This document shows, piece by piece, positions 1-5,747 of a stretch of DNA of 6,253 nucleotides. A program made the position numbers and the translations under genes. The notes under the pieces are model-generated. The model searched no databases, was not told where the DNA came from, and was given only the letters and a program-made list of their open reading frames with translations. Numbering within the stretch: the stretch's first letter is position 1; every line of letters begins with the position of its first letter. This DNA comes from Spirochaetaceae bacterium (GTDB lineage: Bacteria > Spirochaetota > Spirochaetia > B11-G9). The stretch lies in NCBI GenBank assembly GCA_030633365.1, contig DAOVSY010000178.1:1-6253 (forward strand). The letters are read 5' to 3'.

Positions 1-143
1 CTACTATGATGCCGGTTATGTTTTTCTTTATGATGTACAATGCACCATCAGGATTACTATTATACTGGACAATTACAAACTTCTTTACAATGATACAGCA
101 AAAATTTATCAGTTCAAGAAATAAGAAGTCACAGGCCGGTTAA
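1..143 (+). CDS. yidC: YidC/Oxa1-family membrane protein insertase, C-terminal end (partial)
   Basis: The open frame enters from the left edge and stops at TAA 141-143, giving the last 46 residues. They contain the segment [19 protein letters not shown], the well-conserved final transmembrane helix of YidC/Oxa1 proteins (the P-S-G-L-x-L-Y-W-x-x-x-N pattern), then a short basic tail ([10 protein letters not shown]). YidC inserts and folds inner-membrane proteins, alone or with SecYEG. The basic tail is typical because it faces the cytoplasm and can contact the ribosome. The jag gene begins 33 bases downstream with its own strong ribosome binding site, matching the common bacterial yidC-jag order. 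The N-terminal part, including the pore arginine, lies outside the window. Confidence 0.93.
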   Translation, partial: TMMPVMFFFMMYNAPSGLLLYWTITNFFTMIQQKFISSRNKKSQAG

Positions 144-161
144 TTTTAAATACACATCTCC

Positions 162-168
162 AGGAGGG
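162..168 (+). promoter_or_regulatory. Ribosome binding site of jag
   Basis: AGGAGGG lies 8 bases before the ATG at 177. It is a near-perfect anti-16S match and fixes the start of jag, which is translated independently of yidC although the two are probably on one transcript. Confidence 0.85.
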
Positions 169-176
169 AGAGTTAT

Positions 177-827
177 ATGATAAAAGAATTTGAAGGACGA
201 ACAGAACAGGAAGCTATTGAGAATGCTGCAGCCGCTCTTAATATAGACAGAGAAGAATTTGATGTAGAAATTATGGATGTTTCTAAAAAAAGCCTTTTTA
301 AAAAGGGAAATGTAAAAATTAAAGTTTATATTGATAATGATGATGTAGATGAAAATCCGGAAGCAGCATCTGAGTTTGAGAAACAGGCAACTACCTATCT
401 TGAAAAACTTATTGAATTAATGGGATATCCCGGAAAAGTTGAAGTTGCTTTCAGAGAGGATAAAAAACTCGGCCTTTCAATAGTATCTGATTTTTCAGGT
501 ATACTAATTGGAAAAAAAGGTAAAAATCTTGATGCTATTCAGCTTATACTTAATGTATATGCAGGACAGCTGGAAGGTTCACGCCGGGTAATTGTAGATG
601 CAGAAAATTACAGAAACAGACATGAAGAAAATATTATACGTCAGGCATCCAGAGTTTCAGATCAGGTTATTAAAACAAAAAGATCAAAATTACTGGAGCC
701 AATGAACCCATTTGAAAGAAGACTTGTTCATACAGCACTTAACGAAATAGTTGATGTTGAAACAAAGAGTGAAGGTGAAGGCCTTTACAGACAGGTAAGG
801 ATTATTTACAAGGGATCTGCAAGTTAA
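177..827 (+). CDS. jag: Jag/KhpB (EloR) RNA-binding protein, Jag_N-KH-R3H
   Basis: A cytoplasmic RNA-binding protein of 216 residues, a normal length for the family. The order is visible in the sequence. A Jag_N domain covers about residues 1-52 (EFEGRTEQEAIENA start, then the KKSLFKKG loop). An acidic linker spans about 53-62. A KH domain runs from about 72 to 145 with the GKKG loop at 112-115 (IGKKGKNLDAIQ). An R3H domain covers about 155-214, with the diagnostic Arg-x3-His at R181/H185 inside MNPFERRLVH and the SEGEGLYRQVRI end. In Firmicutes, KhpB/EloR acts with KhpA in post-transcriptional control of cell elongation and division; a similar role here is inference. The gene follows yidC as in many genomes and ends just before an intrinsic terminator, so it is probably the last gene of its operon. 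Confidence 0.95.
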   Translation: MIKEFEGRTEQEAIENAAAALNIDREEFDVEIMDVSKKSLFKKGNVKIKVYIDNDDVDENPEAASEFEKQATTYLEKLIELMGYPGKVEVAFREDKKLGLSIVSDFSGILIGKKGKNLDAIQLILNVYAGQLEGSRRVIVDAENYRNRHEENIIRQASRVSDQVIKTKRSKLLEPMNPFERRLVHTALNEIVDVETKSEGEGLYRQVRIIYKGSAS

Positions 828-858
828 ATTTTTTATAATCTTACAAATTTAAAATGAT

Positions 859-887
859 AAACCACCTATATACAGGTGGTTTTTTTG
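859..887 (+). terminator. Intrinsic terminator after jag
   Basis: A 9-base-pair stem AAACCACCT / AGGTGGTTT (859-867 with 874-882) has a 6-base loop and runs into seven T residues (880-886). It lies 32 bases after the jag stop and separates the yidC-jag transcript from ahcY. Confidence 0.88.
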
Positions 888-913
888 TGTTTATCGAATG
901 GCAATTTCATAAT
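885..913 (+). promoter_or_regulatory. Candidate sigma-70 promoter of ahcY
   Basis: TTGTGT (885-890) and CATAAT (908-913) are 17 bases apart, between the jag terminator and the ahcY ribosome binding site. This would give a leader of roughly 25 bases, too short for a riboswitch. The -10 is 5/6 and the -35 is weaker, and AT-rich sequence makes chance matches common. Positional logic is the main support, since a new promoter is needed after the terminator. Confidence 0.35.
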
Positions 914-935
914 AAATTGTGTATATTTGTATTTC

Positions 936-940
936 GGAGG
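936..940 (+). promoter_or_regulatory. Ribosome binding site deciding the ahcY start
   Basis: GGAGG lies 5 bases before ATG 946. The alternative upstream GTG at 919 would place this motif inside the coding sequence and has no comparable site before it, so 946 is the better start. Confidence 0.8.
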
Positions 941-945
941 AAAAT

Positions 946-2373
946 ATGGAATTTGATGTAAAAGATATAAGCCTTAATGAATGGGGCAGAAAAGAGATAG
1001 ATATTGCAGAGAAAGAGATGCCGGGGTTAATATCTATACGAAAGAAGTATGGTAATGACAAACCCCTTAAGGGAGCACGTATTATGGGATCCCTGCATAT
1101 GACTATCCAAACAGCTGTACTTATAGAGACTCTGGTCGATTTGGGTGCTGATGTTCGTTGGGCAAGTTGTAATATTTTTTCCACCCAGGATCATGCAGCG
1201 GCAGCAATTGCAGTTGGAAGAACAGGAACAGTGGAAAATCCTGCAGGTATTCCTGTTTTTGCATGGAAGGGAGAAACACTGGATGAATACTGGGATTGTA
1301 CCTACCGGGCTTTGTCTTTTCCTGGTGGAAAAGGGCCAAATCTTCTTGTTGATGATGGTGGAGATGCTTCTCTGGTATTACACAAAGGTTTTGAATTGGA
1401 GAATGGTAGCAAATGGGCATTTGAAGAAGCAGGTTCTGAAGAAGAGAGTATTATAAAGGCACTTTTACAGAAAGTTAACATAGCAGATAAAGAGCGTTGG
1501 CATACCCTTGTAGCTGACTGGAAGGGTGTTTCTGAGGAAACTACAACAGGTGTTCACAGACTTTATCAAATGAAAGATGATGGTAGTCTTCTTGTACCTG
1601 CCATTAATGTTAATGACAGTGTAACAAAATCCAAGTTTGATAATATGTACGGTTGCAGAGAATCTCTGGCAGACGGAATTAAAAGAGCAACAGATGTAAT
1701 GGTTGCAGGTAAGGTTGTAGTTATTTGCGGATATGGTGATGTTGGAAAAGGAAGCGCTCAATCTATGCGTGGTCTTGGAGCCAGAGTAATTGTAACAGAA
1801 ATTGATCCAATATGTGCGCTCCAGGCAGCAATGGAAGGTTTTGAAGTAACAACTATTGAAAACACTCTTGGTGAGGGAGACATATATGTTACTACAACTG
1901 GTAATAAAGATATTATTACAGCAGAATATATGTCAAAAATGAAGGATCAGGCTATTGTTTGTAATATAGGCCATTTTGATAACGAAATACAGGTTGCTCA
2001 GCTTAAAGCATGGAAGGGTATAAAAAAGTTAAATATCAAACCCCAGGTAGATAAGTTTATCTATGAAGACGGTCATGCAATATTTCTATTGGCAGAAGGC
2101 AGACTTGTTAATTTGGGATGTGCTACAGGGCATCCATCTTTTGTTATGTCTAATTCCTTTACAAATCAGACTCTTGCTCAAATTGATTTATGGGAAAAGA
2201 GAGATAAATATGAAATAGGTGTATACAGACTGCCTAAGTATCTGGATGAGGAAGTAGCCAGACTTCATCTGGAAAAAATTGGAGTTAAACTGACAAAACT
2301 TAGTAAAGATCAGGCAGAATATCTTGGTATAAGTGTAGATGGACCTTACAAGGCTGAGCATTATCGGTATTAA
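946..2373 (+). CDS. ahcY: S-adenosylhomocysteine hydrolase (adenosylhomocysteinase)
   Basis: It hydrolyses S-adenosylhomocysteine reversibly to adenosine and homocysteine with bound NAD, removing the product inhibitor of methyltransferases. Residues (numbered from the ATG at 946, 475 aa): the substrate loop with H51 and T53 ([13 protein letters not shown]), DDGGD 136-140, [13 protein letters not shown] with K228, D232 and N233 (matching the human catalytic Lys186/Asp190/Asn191), C237, the NAD-binding GYGDVGKG at 262-269, GHFDNEI at 342-348, and the C-terminal KAEHYRY with the lysine and tyrosine that close over NAD of the partner subunit. An extra segment of about 40 residues around 148-190 marks the longer subtype known from many bacteria and plants. 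A GTG at 919 would add nine residues. The ATG is preferred because GGAGG (936-940) sits 5 bases before it. metK follows 110 bases on. Confidence 0.97.
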   Translation: MEFDVKDISLNEWGRKEIDIAEKEMPGLISIRKKYGNDKPLKGARIMGSLHMTIQTAVLIETLVDLGADVRWASCNIFSTQDHAAAAIAVGRTGTVENPAGIPVFAWKGETLDEYWDCTYRALSFPGGKGPNLLVDDGGDASLVLHKGFELENGSKWAFEEAGSEEESIIKALLQKVNIADKERWHTLVADWKGVSEETTTGVHRLYQMKDDGSLLVPAINVNDSVTKSKFDNMYGCRESLADGIKRATDVMVAGKVVVICGYGDVGKGSAQSMRGLGARVIVTEIDPICALQAAMEGFEVTTIENTLGEGDIYVTTTGNKDIITAEYMSKMKDQAIVCNIGHFDNEIQVAQLKAWKGIKKLNIKPQVDKFIYEDGHAIFLLAEGRLVNLGCATGHPSFVMSNSFTNQTLAQIDLWEKRDKYEIGVYRLPKYLDEEVARLHLEKIGVKLTKLSKDQAEYLGISVDGPYKAEHYRY

Positions 2374-2376
2374 TAG

Positions 2377-2413
2377 AGACCTTACATGCAAGGTTTCATA
2401 GCCGAGCTGTAAG
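2377..2413 (+). other. Possible alternative-pairing leader between ahcY and metK
   Basis: Two overlapping stems are visible. AGACCTT (2377-2383) pairs with AAGGTTT (2390-2396) around a 6-base loop, with one G-U. CTTACA (2381-2386) pairs instead with TGTAAG (2408-2413). They share bases 2381-2383, so only one can form at a time. The first stem is followed by only three T residues, so it is a weak terminator at best. I cannot match the segment to the SAM or SAH riboswitch classes I know. Confidence 0.25.
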
Positions 2414-2432
2414 CGAAAGTGAGTTTTTGTAT

Positions 2433-2460
2433 GTAGAGACGCACGATCGTGCGTCTTTAC
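2433..2460 (+). repeat. Palindromic repeat, copy 1 (GTA-n-AGACGC family)
   Basis: A 28-base hairpin. The central 20 bases (2437-2456, AGACGCACGA and its exact complement) form a perfect palindrome. It extends outward past one G-T pair to GTA/TAC ends. The second copy at 4371-4399 has the same outer frame and a different centre. It sits between ahcY and metK, ending 13 bases before the metK ribosome binding site. It has no T-run, so it is not a standard terminator, but it could protect or pause the transcript. The GTAG-plus-hairpin form resembles REP elements mobilised by RAYT (TnpA-REP) proteins; that link is inference and no RAYT gene is in the window. Confidence 0.7.
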
Positions 2461-2473
2461 GTATGATATAGCG

Positions 2474-2478
2474 AGGAG
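2474..2478 (+). promoter_or_regulatory. Ribosome binding site of metK
   Basis: AGGAG lies 5 bases before ATG 2484, the same spacing as for ahcY. It supports translation from 2484. I found no convincing promoter directly ahead of metK, so co-transcription with ahcY is likely. Confidence 0.8.
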
Positions 2479-2483
2479 ATTTA

Positions 2484-3647
2484 ATGGAAAACAGGAAATA
2501 TTATTTTACATCAGAGAGTGTGAGCGAGGGACATCCGGATAAGTTATGTGATCAGATATCGGATGCAGTACTGGATAAATGTCTGGAAGGAGATTCCGAA
2601 TCCAGGGTAGCATGTGAAACCTATGCAGCTACTGGAATGGTTTTGGTAGGCGGTGAGATAACAACTCACTCTTTTGTAGATATACAAAAAGTCGTAAGAG
2701 AGTTGGTAAAAAAAATAGGATATACAAAATCCGACTACGGTCTGGATTATGAATCCATGGCAGTTATGAATATTATAAACTCCCAGTCACCGGATATATC
2801 CCAGGGAGTTACTACAGGTCAGGGAATATATAAGGAACAGGGTGCTGGAGATCAGGGTATGATGTTTGGTTATGCAACTACTGAAACACCGGAACTTATG
2901 CCTGCACCAATAATGTATTCACATCAACTACTTCAAAGAGCTGCAGATATTCGTCATTCAGGTAAAATTGCCTGGCTGCGTCCGGATTCAAAGAGCCAGG
3001 TTACAATAGAGTATGAAAATGGCGTTCCAAAAAGGATAGATGCAGTTGTAATATCCCATCAGCATGATCCTGAGGTAGGACATGATGAAATTGAAAAAAC
3101 AATTATAGAGAGTGTTATTAAACCTGTTCTGGAACCTACAGGGCTCATAGACAGCAGTACCAAGTACTATATAAACCCTACTGGTCGTTTTGTAATAGGC
3201 GGACCCTTTGGAGATACAGGATTAACTGGCCGAAAAATAATTGTAGACACCTACGGTGGTATGGGAAGACATGGTGGTGGAGCTTTCAGCGGTAAGGATC
3301 CCAGTAAGGTAGACCGTTCTGCAGCCTACATGGGCAGATACATAGCAAAAAATATTGTAGCAGCCGGACTGTGTACTAAATGTGAAGTTGAACTTTCCTA
3401 TGCAATTGGGGTACCTTTTCCAATATCAGTAATGGTAGATACCTTTGGAACAGGTAAAGCACCTGAATCCAAAATAGAAGAAGCAGTAAAATCTGTATTC
3501 GATCTCTCCCCTGCAGGAATAATAAGAGACCTGGACCTAAAAAAGCCAATCTATTTAGATACATCAACATACGGCCATTTCGGCAATAATAAATACACTT
3601 GGGAAAAAATTGATAAAATTAAACAATTACAAAATGCTGTTGGATAA
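2484..3647 (+). CDS. metK: S-adenosylmethionine synthetase (methionine adenosyltransferase)
   Basis: It makes S-adenosylmethionine from methionine and ATP in the cytoplasm, releasing phosphate and pyrophosphate. It is normally a tetramer. Visible signatures over 387 residues: the N-terminal [13 protein letters not shown] with H17 and D19 (ATP and metal binding), the family signature [11 protein letters not shown] at 120-130 (methionine/ATP loop), [18 protein letters not shown] around 156-173, [21 protein letters not shown] at 231-251, and the glycine-rich phosphate loop [16 protein letters not shown] at 264-279. The C-terminal YGHFG (363-367) is also typical. Length is normal and all key residues are intact. 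It lies downstream of ahcY on the same strand, so synthesis of SAM and removal of SAH are encoded together. Confidence 0.98.
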   Translation: MENRKYYFTSESVSEGHPDKLCDQISDAVLDKCLEGDSESRVACETYAATGMVLVGGEITTHSFVDIQKVVRELVKKIGYTKSDYGLDYESMAVMNIINSQSPDISQGVTTGQGIYKEQGAGDQGMMFGYATTETPELMPAPIMYSHQLLQRAADIRHSGKIAWLRPDSKSQVTIEYENGVPKRIDAVVISHQHDPEVGHDEIEKTIIESVIKPVLEPTGLIDSSTKYYINPTGRFVIGGPFGDTGLTGRKIIVDTYGGMGRHGGGAFSGKDPSKVDRSAAYMGRYIAKNIVAAGLCTKCEVELSYAIGVPFPISVMVDTFGTGKAPESKIEEAVKSVFDLSPAGIIRDLDLKKPIYLDTSTYGHFGNNKYTWEKIDKIKQLQNAVG

Positions 3648-3653
3648 ACACAT
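3646..3653 (+). repeat. Left 8-base direct repeat flanking the folded element
   Basis: AAACACAT here recurs at 3759-3766, on the other side of the GC-rich folded element. The wider context is also similar (ATAAACACATATTG and ATAAAACACATTTG). It overlaps the metK stop codon. It could be a target-site duplication, or a chance match in AT-rich DNA. Confidence 0.35.
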
Positions 3654-3656
3654 ATT

Positions 3657-3746
3657 GTAGGGGCAGTCTGGTCGGGACTTCGTCCCTGCTCGACTATGCA
3701 ACCTCAGTCCAGAGAAAACCCGTCAGGGTTCCCTCTGCGGCTGCCC
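3657..3746. other. GC-rich multi-branched folded element downstream of metK
   Basis: By my count 54 of 86 bases in 3661-3746 are G or C, in strong contrast with the AT-rich surroundings. It can fold into a closed multi-branch structure. The outer stem is GGGCAG (3661-3666) with CTGCCC (3741-3746). One arm is GTC (3671-3673) with GAC (3692-3694) over GGGAC-TTC-GTCCC (3674-3686). A second arm is CAGAG (3710-3714) with CTCTG (3733-3737) over AACCC-GTCA-GGGTT (3717-3730). There is no start codon with a ribosome binding site and no tRNA pattern. It could be a small non-autonomous mobile element, a structured RNA, or a processed 3' end of the ahcY-metK transcript. It begins with GTAG, like repeat copy 1, but otherwise does not share its sequence. 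Confidence 0.6.
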
Positions 3747-3757
3747 AATCTGATTAT

Positions 3758-3776
3758 AAAACACATTTGTTTTTTT
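3758..3776 (+). terminator. Weak candidate terminator after metK
   Basis: AAAACA (3758-3763) can pair with TGTTTT (3768-3773) around a 4-base loop, and the T-run continues to 3776. The stem has only one G-C pair, so alone it would be weak. The strong folded element just upstream could provide the structure. Confidence 0.25.
3759..3766 (+). repeat. Right 8-base direct repeat flanking the folded element
   Basis: Second copy of AAACACAT, 113 bases after the first. See the left copy at 3646-3653. Confidence 0.35.
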
Positions 3777-3827
3777 AAAATCTATTTTAAATAGAAACCA
3801 GAATTACAAACAGATAAAATACATCAC

Positions 3828-3856
3828 AAAAAAAAGGATGCCCCTTGCGGGCATCC
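3828..3856 (-). terminator. Intrinsic terminator for the minus-strand genes
   Basis: GGATGCCC (3836-3843) pairs with GGGCATCC (3849-3856), an 8-base-pair GC-rich stem with a 5-base loop. Eight A residues on the + strand (3828-3835) become eight T residues after the hairpin on the minus strand. It lies 47 bases beyond the stop of the exported-protein gene and probably ends the minus-strand transcript. Confidence 0.88.
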
Positions 3857-3903
3857 CAACATTGTGTCACATCCACACGATTGCATGGATATTATTCACA
3901 TAA

Positions 3904-4275
3904 CTATTTCTTAAACGGCAATTCCACCTCATAGTGATTTCCAGTATCAGTATCAATAACCATTAAAAGATTTAGATTTGTGAGAGGCTTTGTAAACTGA
4001 TATTTTTTTCCGGTTTCAGGGCAGTAAAAAGATACAACCAGACCTTTTGTTCCAGGTTTAACAGACCAGTTTTCAATTGTTTTTTCAGAAAAATCACAGT
4101 AAACACCACCATCCACATCTAAAATACGGATATTATTGGACTCAAATTCCCATACAGCATCCCAGTTGGAATCAAGCCATTTTCCCAAAGGGAAATCACC
4201 CAGTTCCATATCTGCCGAATGAACCATCACTGTTGCCGCTGCTACCATCAGAATAACCAATAAAAATTTCTTCAT
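3904..4275 (-). CDS. Small exported protein of unknown function
   Basis: I do not recognise a named family. The 123 residues start with a clear signal peptide (MKKFLLVILMVAAATVMVHS), with two lysines, a hydrophobic core and a likely cleavage near S20/A21. There is no cysteine at the cleavage site, so it is not a lipoprotein. The mature part of about 100 residues has alternating short hydrophobic stretches that suggest a small beta-rich domain: GKWLDSNWDAVWEF at 31-44, then NIRILDVDGGVY and TGKKYQFTKPLT. Two cysteines (C60, C85) could form a disulfide outside the cytoplasm. The start is supported by AAGGAG (4284-4289) 8 bases upstream. It lies 149 bases downstream of the kinase gene on the same strand and just before a strong terminator, so co-transcription is possible. 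Periplasmic or secreted location is inferred. Confidence 0.82.
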   Translation of the reverse strand: MKKFLLVILMVAAATVMVHSADMELGDFPLGKWLDSNWDAVWEFESNNIRILDVDGGVYCDFSEKTIENWSVKPGTKGLVVSFYCPETGKKYQFTKPLTNLNLLMVIDTDTGNHYEVELPFKK

Positions 4276-4283
4276 ACACTTTT

Positions 4284-4289
4284 CTCCTT
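4284..4289 (-). promoter_or_regulatory. Ribosome binding site of the exported-protein gene
   Basis: On the minus strand AAGGAG lies 8 bases before the ATG at 4275. A TAAAAT box further upstream could be a -10 element, but I see no good -35 partner, so an independent promoter is uncertain. Confidence 0.75.
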
Positions 4290-4370
4290 GTTTTTATTTA
4301 TTTTAGGACAATTTGAGAAACATTACCAGATGTGGAATTACAACAATCATATACATAATGATTCCCTGTC

Positions 4371-4399
4371 GTACAGACGCCCAAATTGGGCGTCTATAC
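4371..4399 (+). repeat. Palindromic repeat, copy 2 (GTA-n-AGACGC family)
   Basis: A 29-base hairpin. AGACGCCCAA (4375-4384) and TTGGGCGTCT (4386-4395) are exact complements around a single A, followed outward by one mismatch (C/A) and then GTA/TAC. The frame GTA-n-AGACGC ... GCGTCT-n-TAC is the same as in copy 1 at 2433-2460, while the central 8-9 bases differ but stay self-complementary. It lies 25 bases past the stop of the minus-strand kinase, where it may stabilise or pause the transcript. It lacks a T-run on either strand. Confidence 0.7.
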
Positions 4400-4424
4400 C
4401 ACGGATTACATAATAATTTATATT

Positions 4425-5426
4425 TTACAAATCCCGCCATTCACCTGAATCCAGCAAAATATTCAATTCATCTGCCTTTTCATTGGAAAATTGCGCTCCA
4501 TGCTGCTGTACAACTTCTCCTGCAAGAAAAGATGCCAGTAAACCACTATCGTAGAGAGAAAAACCCCTGCATAAACCTAAAATAAAACCTGCTGCATAGG
4601 TGTCTCCGGCTCCGGTAGTATCTATTGGAGCTTTTCCTTTTACAGGTACAGACAGCAGTTCACCCTCTGTATATATGTAAGAGCCATGTTTTCCGTTTTT
4701 TACAACGGCTACAGGGCAGAGTTTACCCATAGATTTTGCACATTCCCCTGCATCGTAGTTATCAAATAGAATTCGGGCTTCTTCATTATTTGCAAAAGCC
4801 ATATAGGCATGGTCACTAATTAAACGTAAAAAATCATCTCTGTTACGACTGACAGCAAAGGGGTCAGCTACATCAAAAACAATTTTTGTGTTATTTGCTT
4901 CTGCAATTTCAATTGCCTTTAAAATAGCACCTTTCTGATTTTCAGTATCCCACATATAACCTGTAAAATAGAAATAATCTGCTTTGGCAATAAGATCCGG
5001 ATTTATATCTTCTTTGGAAAATTCCCTGTTTGCTGCAAGGTAGGTATTCATTGTTCTTTCAGAGTCCGGAGTTATAAGGATAATACTGGAACCTGTATAG
5101 TTGTCACAGGTTTTAAGTTCCGAAATTATATCCAGTTCTCCCAGTTTTTCTTCATAAATTTTCCCATACTTGTCCTTGCCAATTTTACCTGCAAGGGCAG
5201 TTAATACGCCAAAAAGAGAAAGTGTCACCAGTGTATTTGGTGCTGAACCACCACAGGAATAGTTTTGAGTAGATGATTTGATAAAATTAATAAGCTCAGA
5301 ACGTCTTTCAGGATCAATAAGATGCATTGTTCCCTTGTGAAGGCTTAATTTTGAAAGCTCGCTGTCAGAAACTTCAGAAAAAATATCAATAAGGGTATTT
5401 CCAATTCCGTATACCTTAAGGGACAT
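4425..5426 (-). CDS. PfkB-family carbohydrate/nucleoside kinase, possibly adenosine kinase
   Basis: A ribokinase-fold (PfkB) kinase of 333 residues, a normal length. The N-terminal GIGNTLIDIFSEV (7-19) holds the substrate aspartate pattern. CGGSAPNTLVTLSLFG (58-73) is the substrate glycine-glycine region. AGKIGKDKYG (79-88) is also typical. DTTGAGDTYAAGF (269-281) is the PfkB signature 2 with the anion hole and the catalytic base D275. Substrate cannot be read with certainty. The N-terminal style and the position beside ahcY and metK favour adenosine kinase, which would draw off adenosine from SAH hydrolysis; ribokinase, fructokinase or another nucleoside kinase remain possible. The start at 5426 is supported by AGGAG (5432-5436) with 5-base spacing. 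It is transcribed divergently from the winged-helix gene and toward metK. Confidence 0.9.
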   Translation of the reverse strand: MSLKVYGIGNTLIDIFSEVSDSELSKLSLHKGTMHLIDPERRSELINFIKSSTQNYSCGGSAPNTLVTLSLFGVLTALAGKIGKDKYGKIYEEKLGELDIISELKTCDNYTGSSIILITPDSERTMNTYLAANREFSKEDINPDLIAKADYFYFTGYMWDTENQKGAILKAIEIAEANNTKIVFDVADPFAVSRNRDDFLRLISDHAYMAFANNEEARILFDNYDAGECAKSMGKLCPVAVVKNGKHGSYIYTEGELLSVPVKGKAPIDTTGAGDTYAAGFILGLCRGFSLYDSGLLASFLAGEVVQQHGAQFSNEKADELNILLDSGEWRDL

Positions 5427-5431
5427 AAGGA

Positions 5432-5436
5432 CTCCT
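5432..5436 (-). promoter_or_regulatory. Ribosome binding site of the PfkB kinase
   Basis: On the minus strand AGGAG is 5 bases before the ATG at 5426, the same arrangement as ahcY and metK. Confidence 0.78.
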
Positions 5437-5464
5437 TAGCCATTTAGATTATCATAACTTAGGT

Positions 5465-5493
5465 ATGTTAATAGGATAAGTGAAAATTTTCAA
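5465..5493 (-). promoter_or_regulatory. Candidate promoter of the PfkB kinase
   Basis: On the minus strand TTGAAA (5488-5493) and TAACAT (5465-5470) are 17 bases apart. The -35 is 5/6 and the -10 is 4/6. A better -10 word, TATGAT, occurs slightly closer to the gene but has a poor -35 at the right distance. Either would leave a short leader. Confidence 0.35.
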
Positions 5494-5531
5494 GGAGTGG
5501 TATTTTTTATTCATAAAATTCCTCTCATATC

Positions 5532-5559
5532 TTGATTTTAAATAAAAAAGTGTTATTAT
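5532..5559 (+). promoter_or_regulatory. Candidate sigma-70 promoter of the winged-helix gene
   Basis: TTGATT (5532-5537) and TATTAT (5554-5559) are 16 bases apart, the best promoter-like pair in the region. Transcription would begin near 5566 and give a leader of about 180 bases before the ATG at 5748. Confidence 0.45.
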
Positions 5560-5577
5560 TGTTCGAAGATTGAACAA
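5559..5577. promoter_or_regulatory. Operator-like dyad TTGTTC-N7-GAACAA
   Basis: Perfect 6-base arms around 7 bases overlap the end of the candidate -10 and the predicted start site, where a repressor would block initiation. The winged-helix protein encoded downstream is a natural candidate for autoregulation, but this is inference from position only. Confidence 0.4.
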
Positions 5578-5602
5578 ATTATATTAAAAATCGTACTCCA
5601 AT

Positions 5603-5634
5603 AAAAATATAACCTGTTTCGGCGGTATATTTTT
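5603..5634 (+). other. Bulged stem-loop in the leader of the winged-helix gene
   Basis: Eight A/T pairs (5603-5610 with 5627-5634), a bulged A at 5611, and ACC (5612-5614) with GGT (5624-5626) enclose a 9-base loop. The T-run is within the stem, so it is a poor terminator. It could slow or attenuate transcription between the candidate promoter and the gene. Confidence 0.3.
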
Positions 5635-5747
5635 AAGTGTATGCTATTTATATGTTCCAGCTTTTTCAATTAAATAATGAAGAAGAATGGAATTTCTGTG
5701 CCCTGAATTTTGAATAATGAAAAACTAATAACTAATAATGAAAAATT

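Larger units (their letters stand above)
5427..5747. other. Divergent intergenic region (321 bases)
   Basis: Very AT-rich and without a supported gene. It holds the kinase promoter and ribosome binding site on the left. In the middle it has a sigma-70-like promoter with an operator-like dyad for the right-hand gene. Beyond that are a bulged stem-loop and a near-duplicate 15-base AT-rich motif (5713-5727 and 5734-5748, one mismatch). The rest shows nothing I can name. Confidence 0.6.

Noticed and set aside
919..945. Upstream GTG start adding nine residues to AhcY
   Set aside because: GGAGG is placed 5 bases before the ATG at 946, and the extra residues would be translated from the ribosome binding site itself.
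2427..2467. Internal promoter for metK (TTGTAT with TATGAT)
   Set aside because: The two boxes are 29 bases apart with the palindrome between them, far from the usual 16-18.
2374..2483. Known SAM or SAH riboswitch before metK
   Set aside because: I could not match the conserved core of any class I know; only generic short stems are present.
3657..3746. tRNA or signal-recognition RNA gene
   Set aside because: It folds well but lacks the T-loop and anticodon-arm pattern of a tRNA, and lacks the conserved SRP loop bases.
3781..3795. TCTATTT-T-AAATAGA palindrome
   Set aside because: Seven-base arms made almost only of A and T are common by chance in this sequence, and no gene start is nearby.
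3871..3890. ATCCA/TGGAT hairpin near the end of the minus-strand transcript
   Set aside because: Only five pairs with a 10-base loop and no T-run; the strong terminator at 3828-3856 already explains the 3' end.
4313..4585. 90-residue open frame on the + strand
   Set aside because: It mostly overlaps the kinase gene in antisense, has no ribosome binding site, and runs through repeat copy 2.
5652..5717. 21-residue frame (MFQLFQLNNEEEWNFCALNFE) in the leader of the winged-helix gene
   Set aside because: No ribosome binding site or recognisable motif; such short frames are expected by chance. Kept in mind only as a possible leader peptide.
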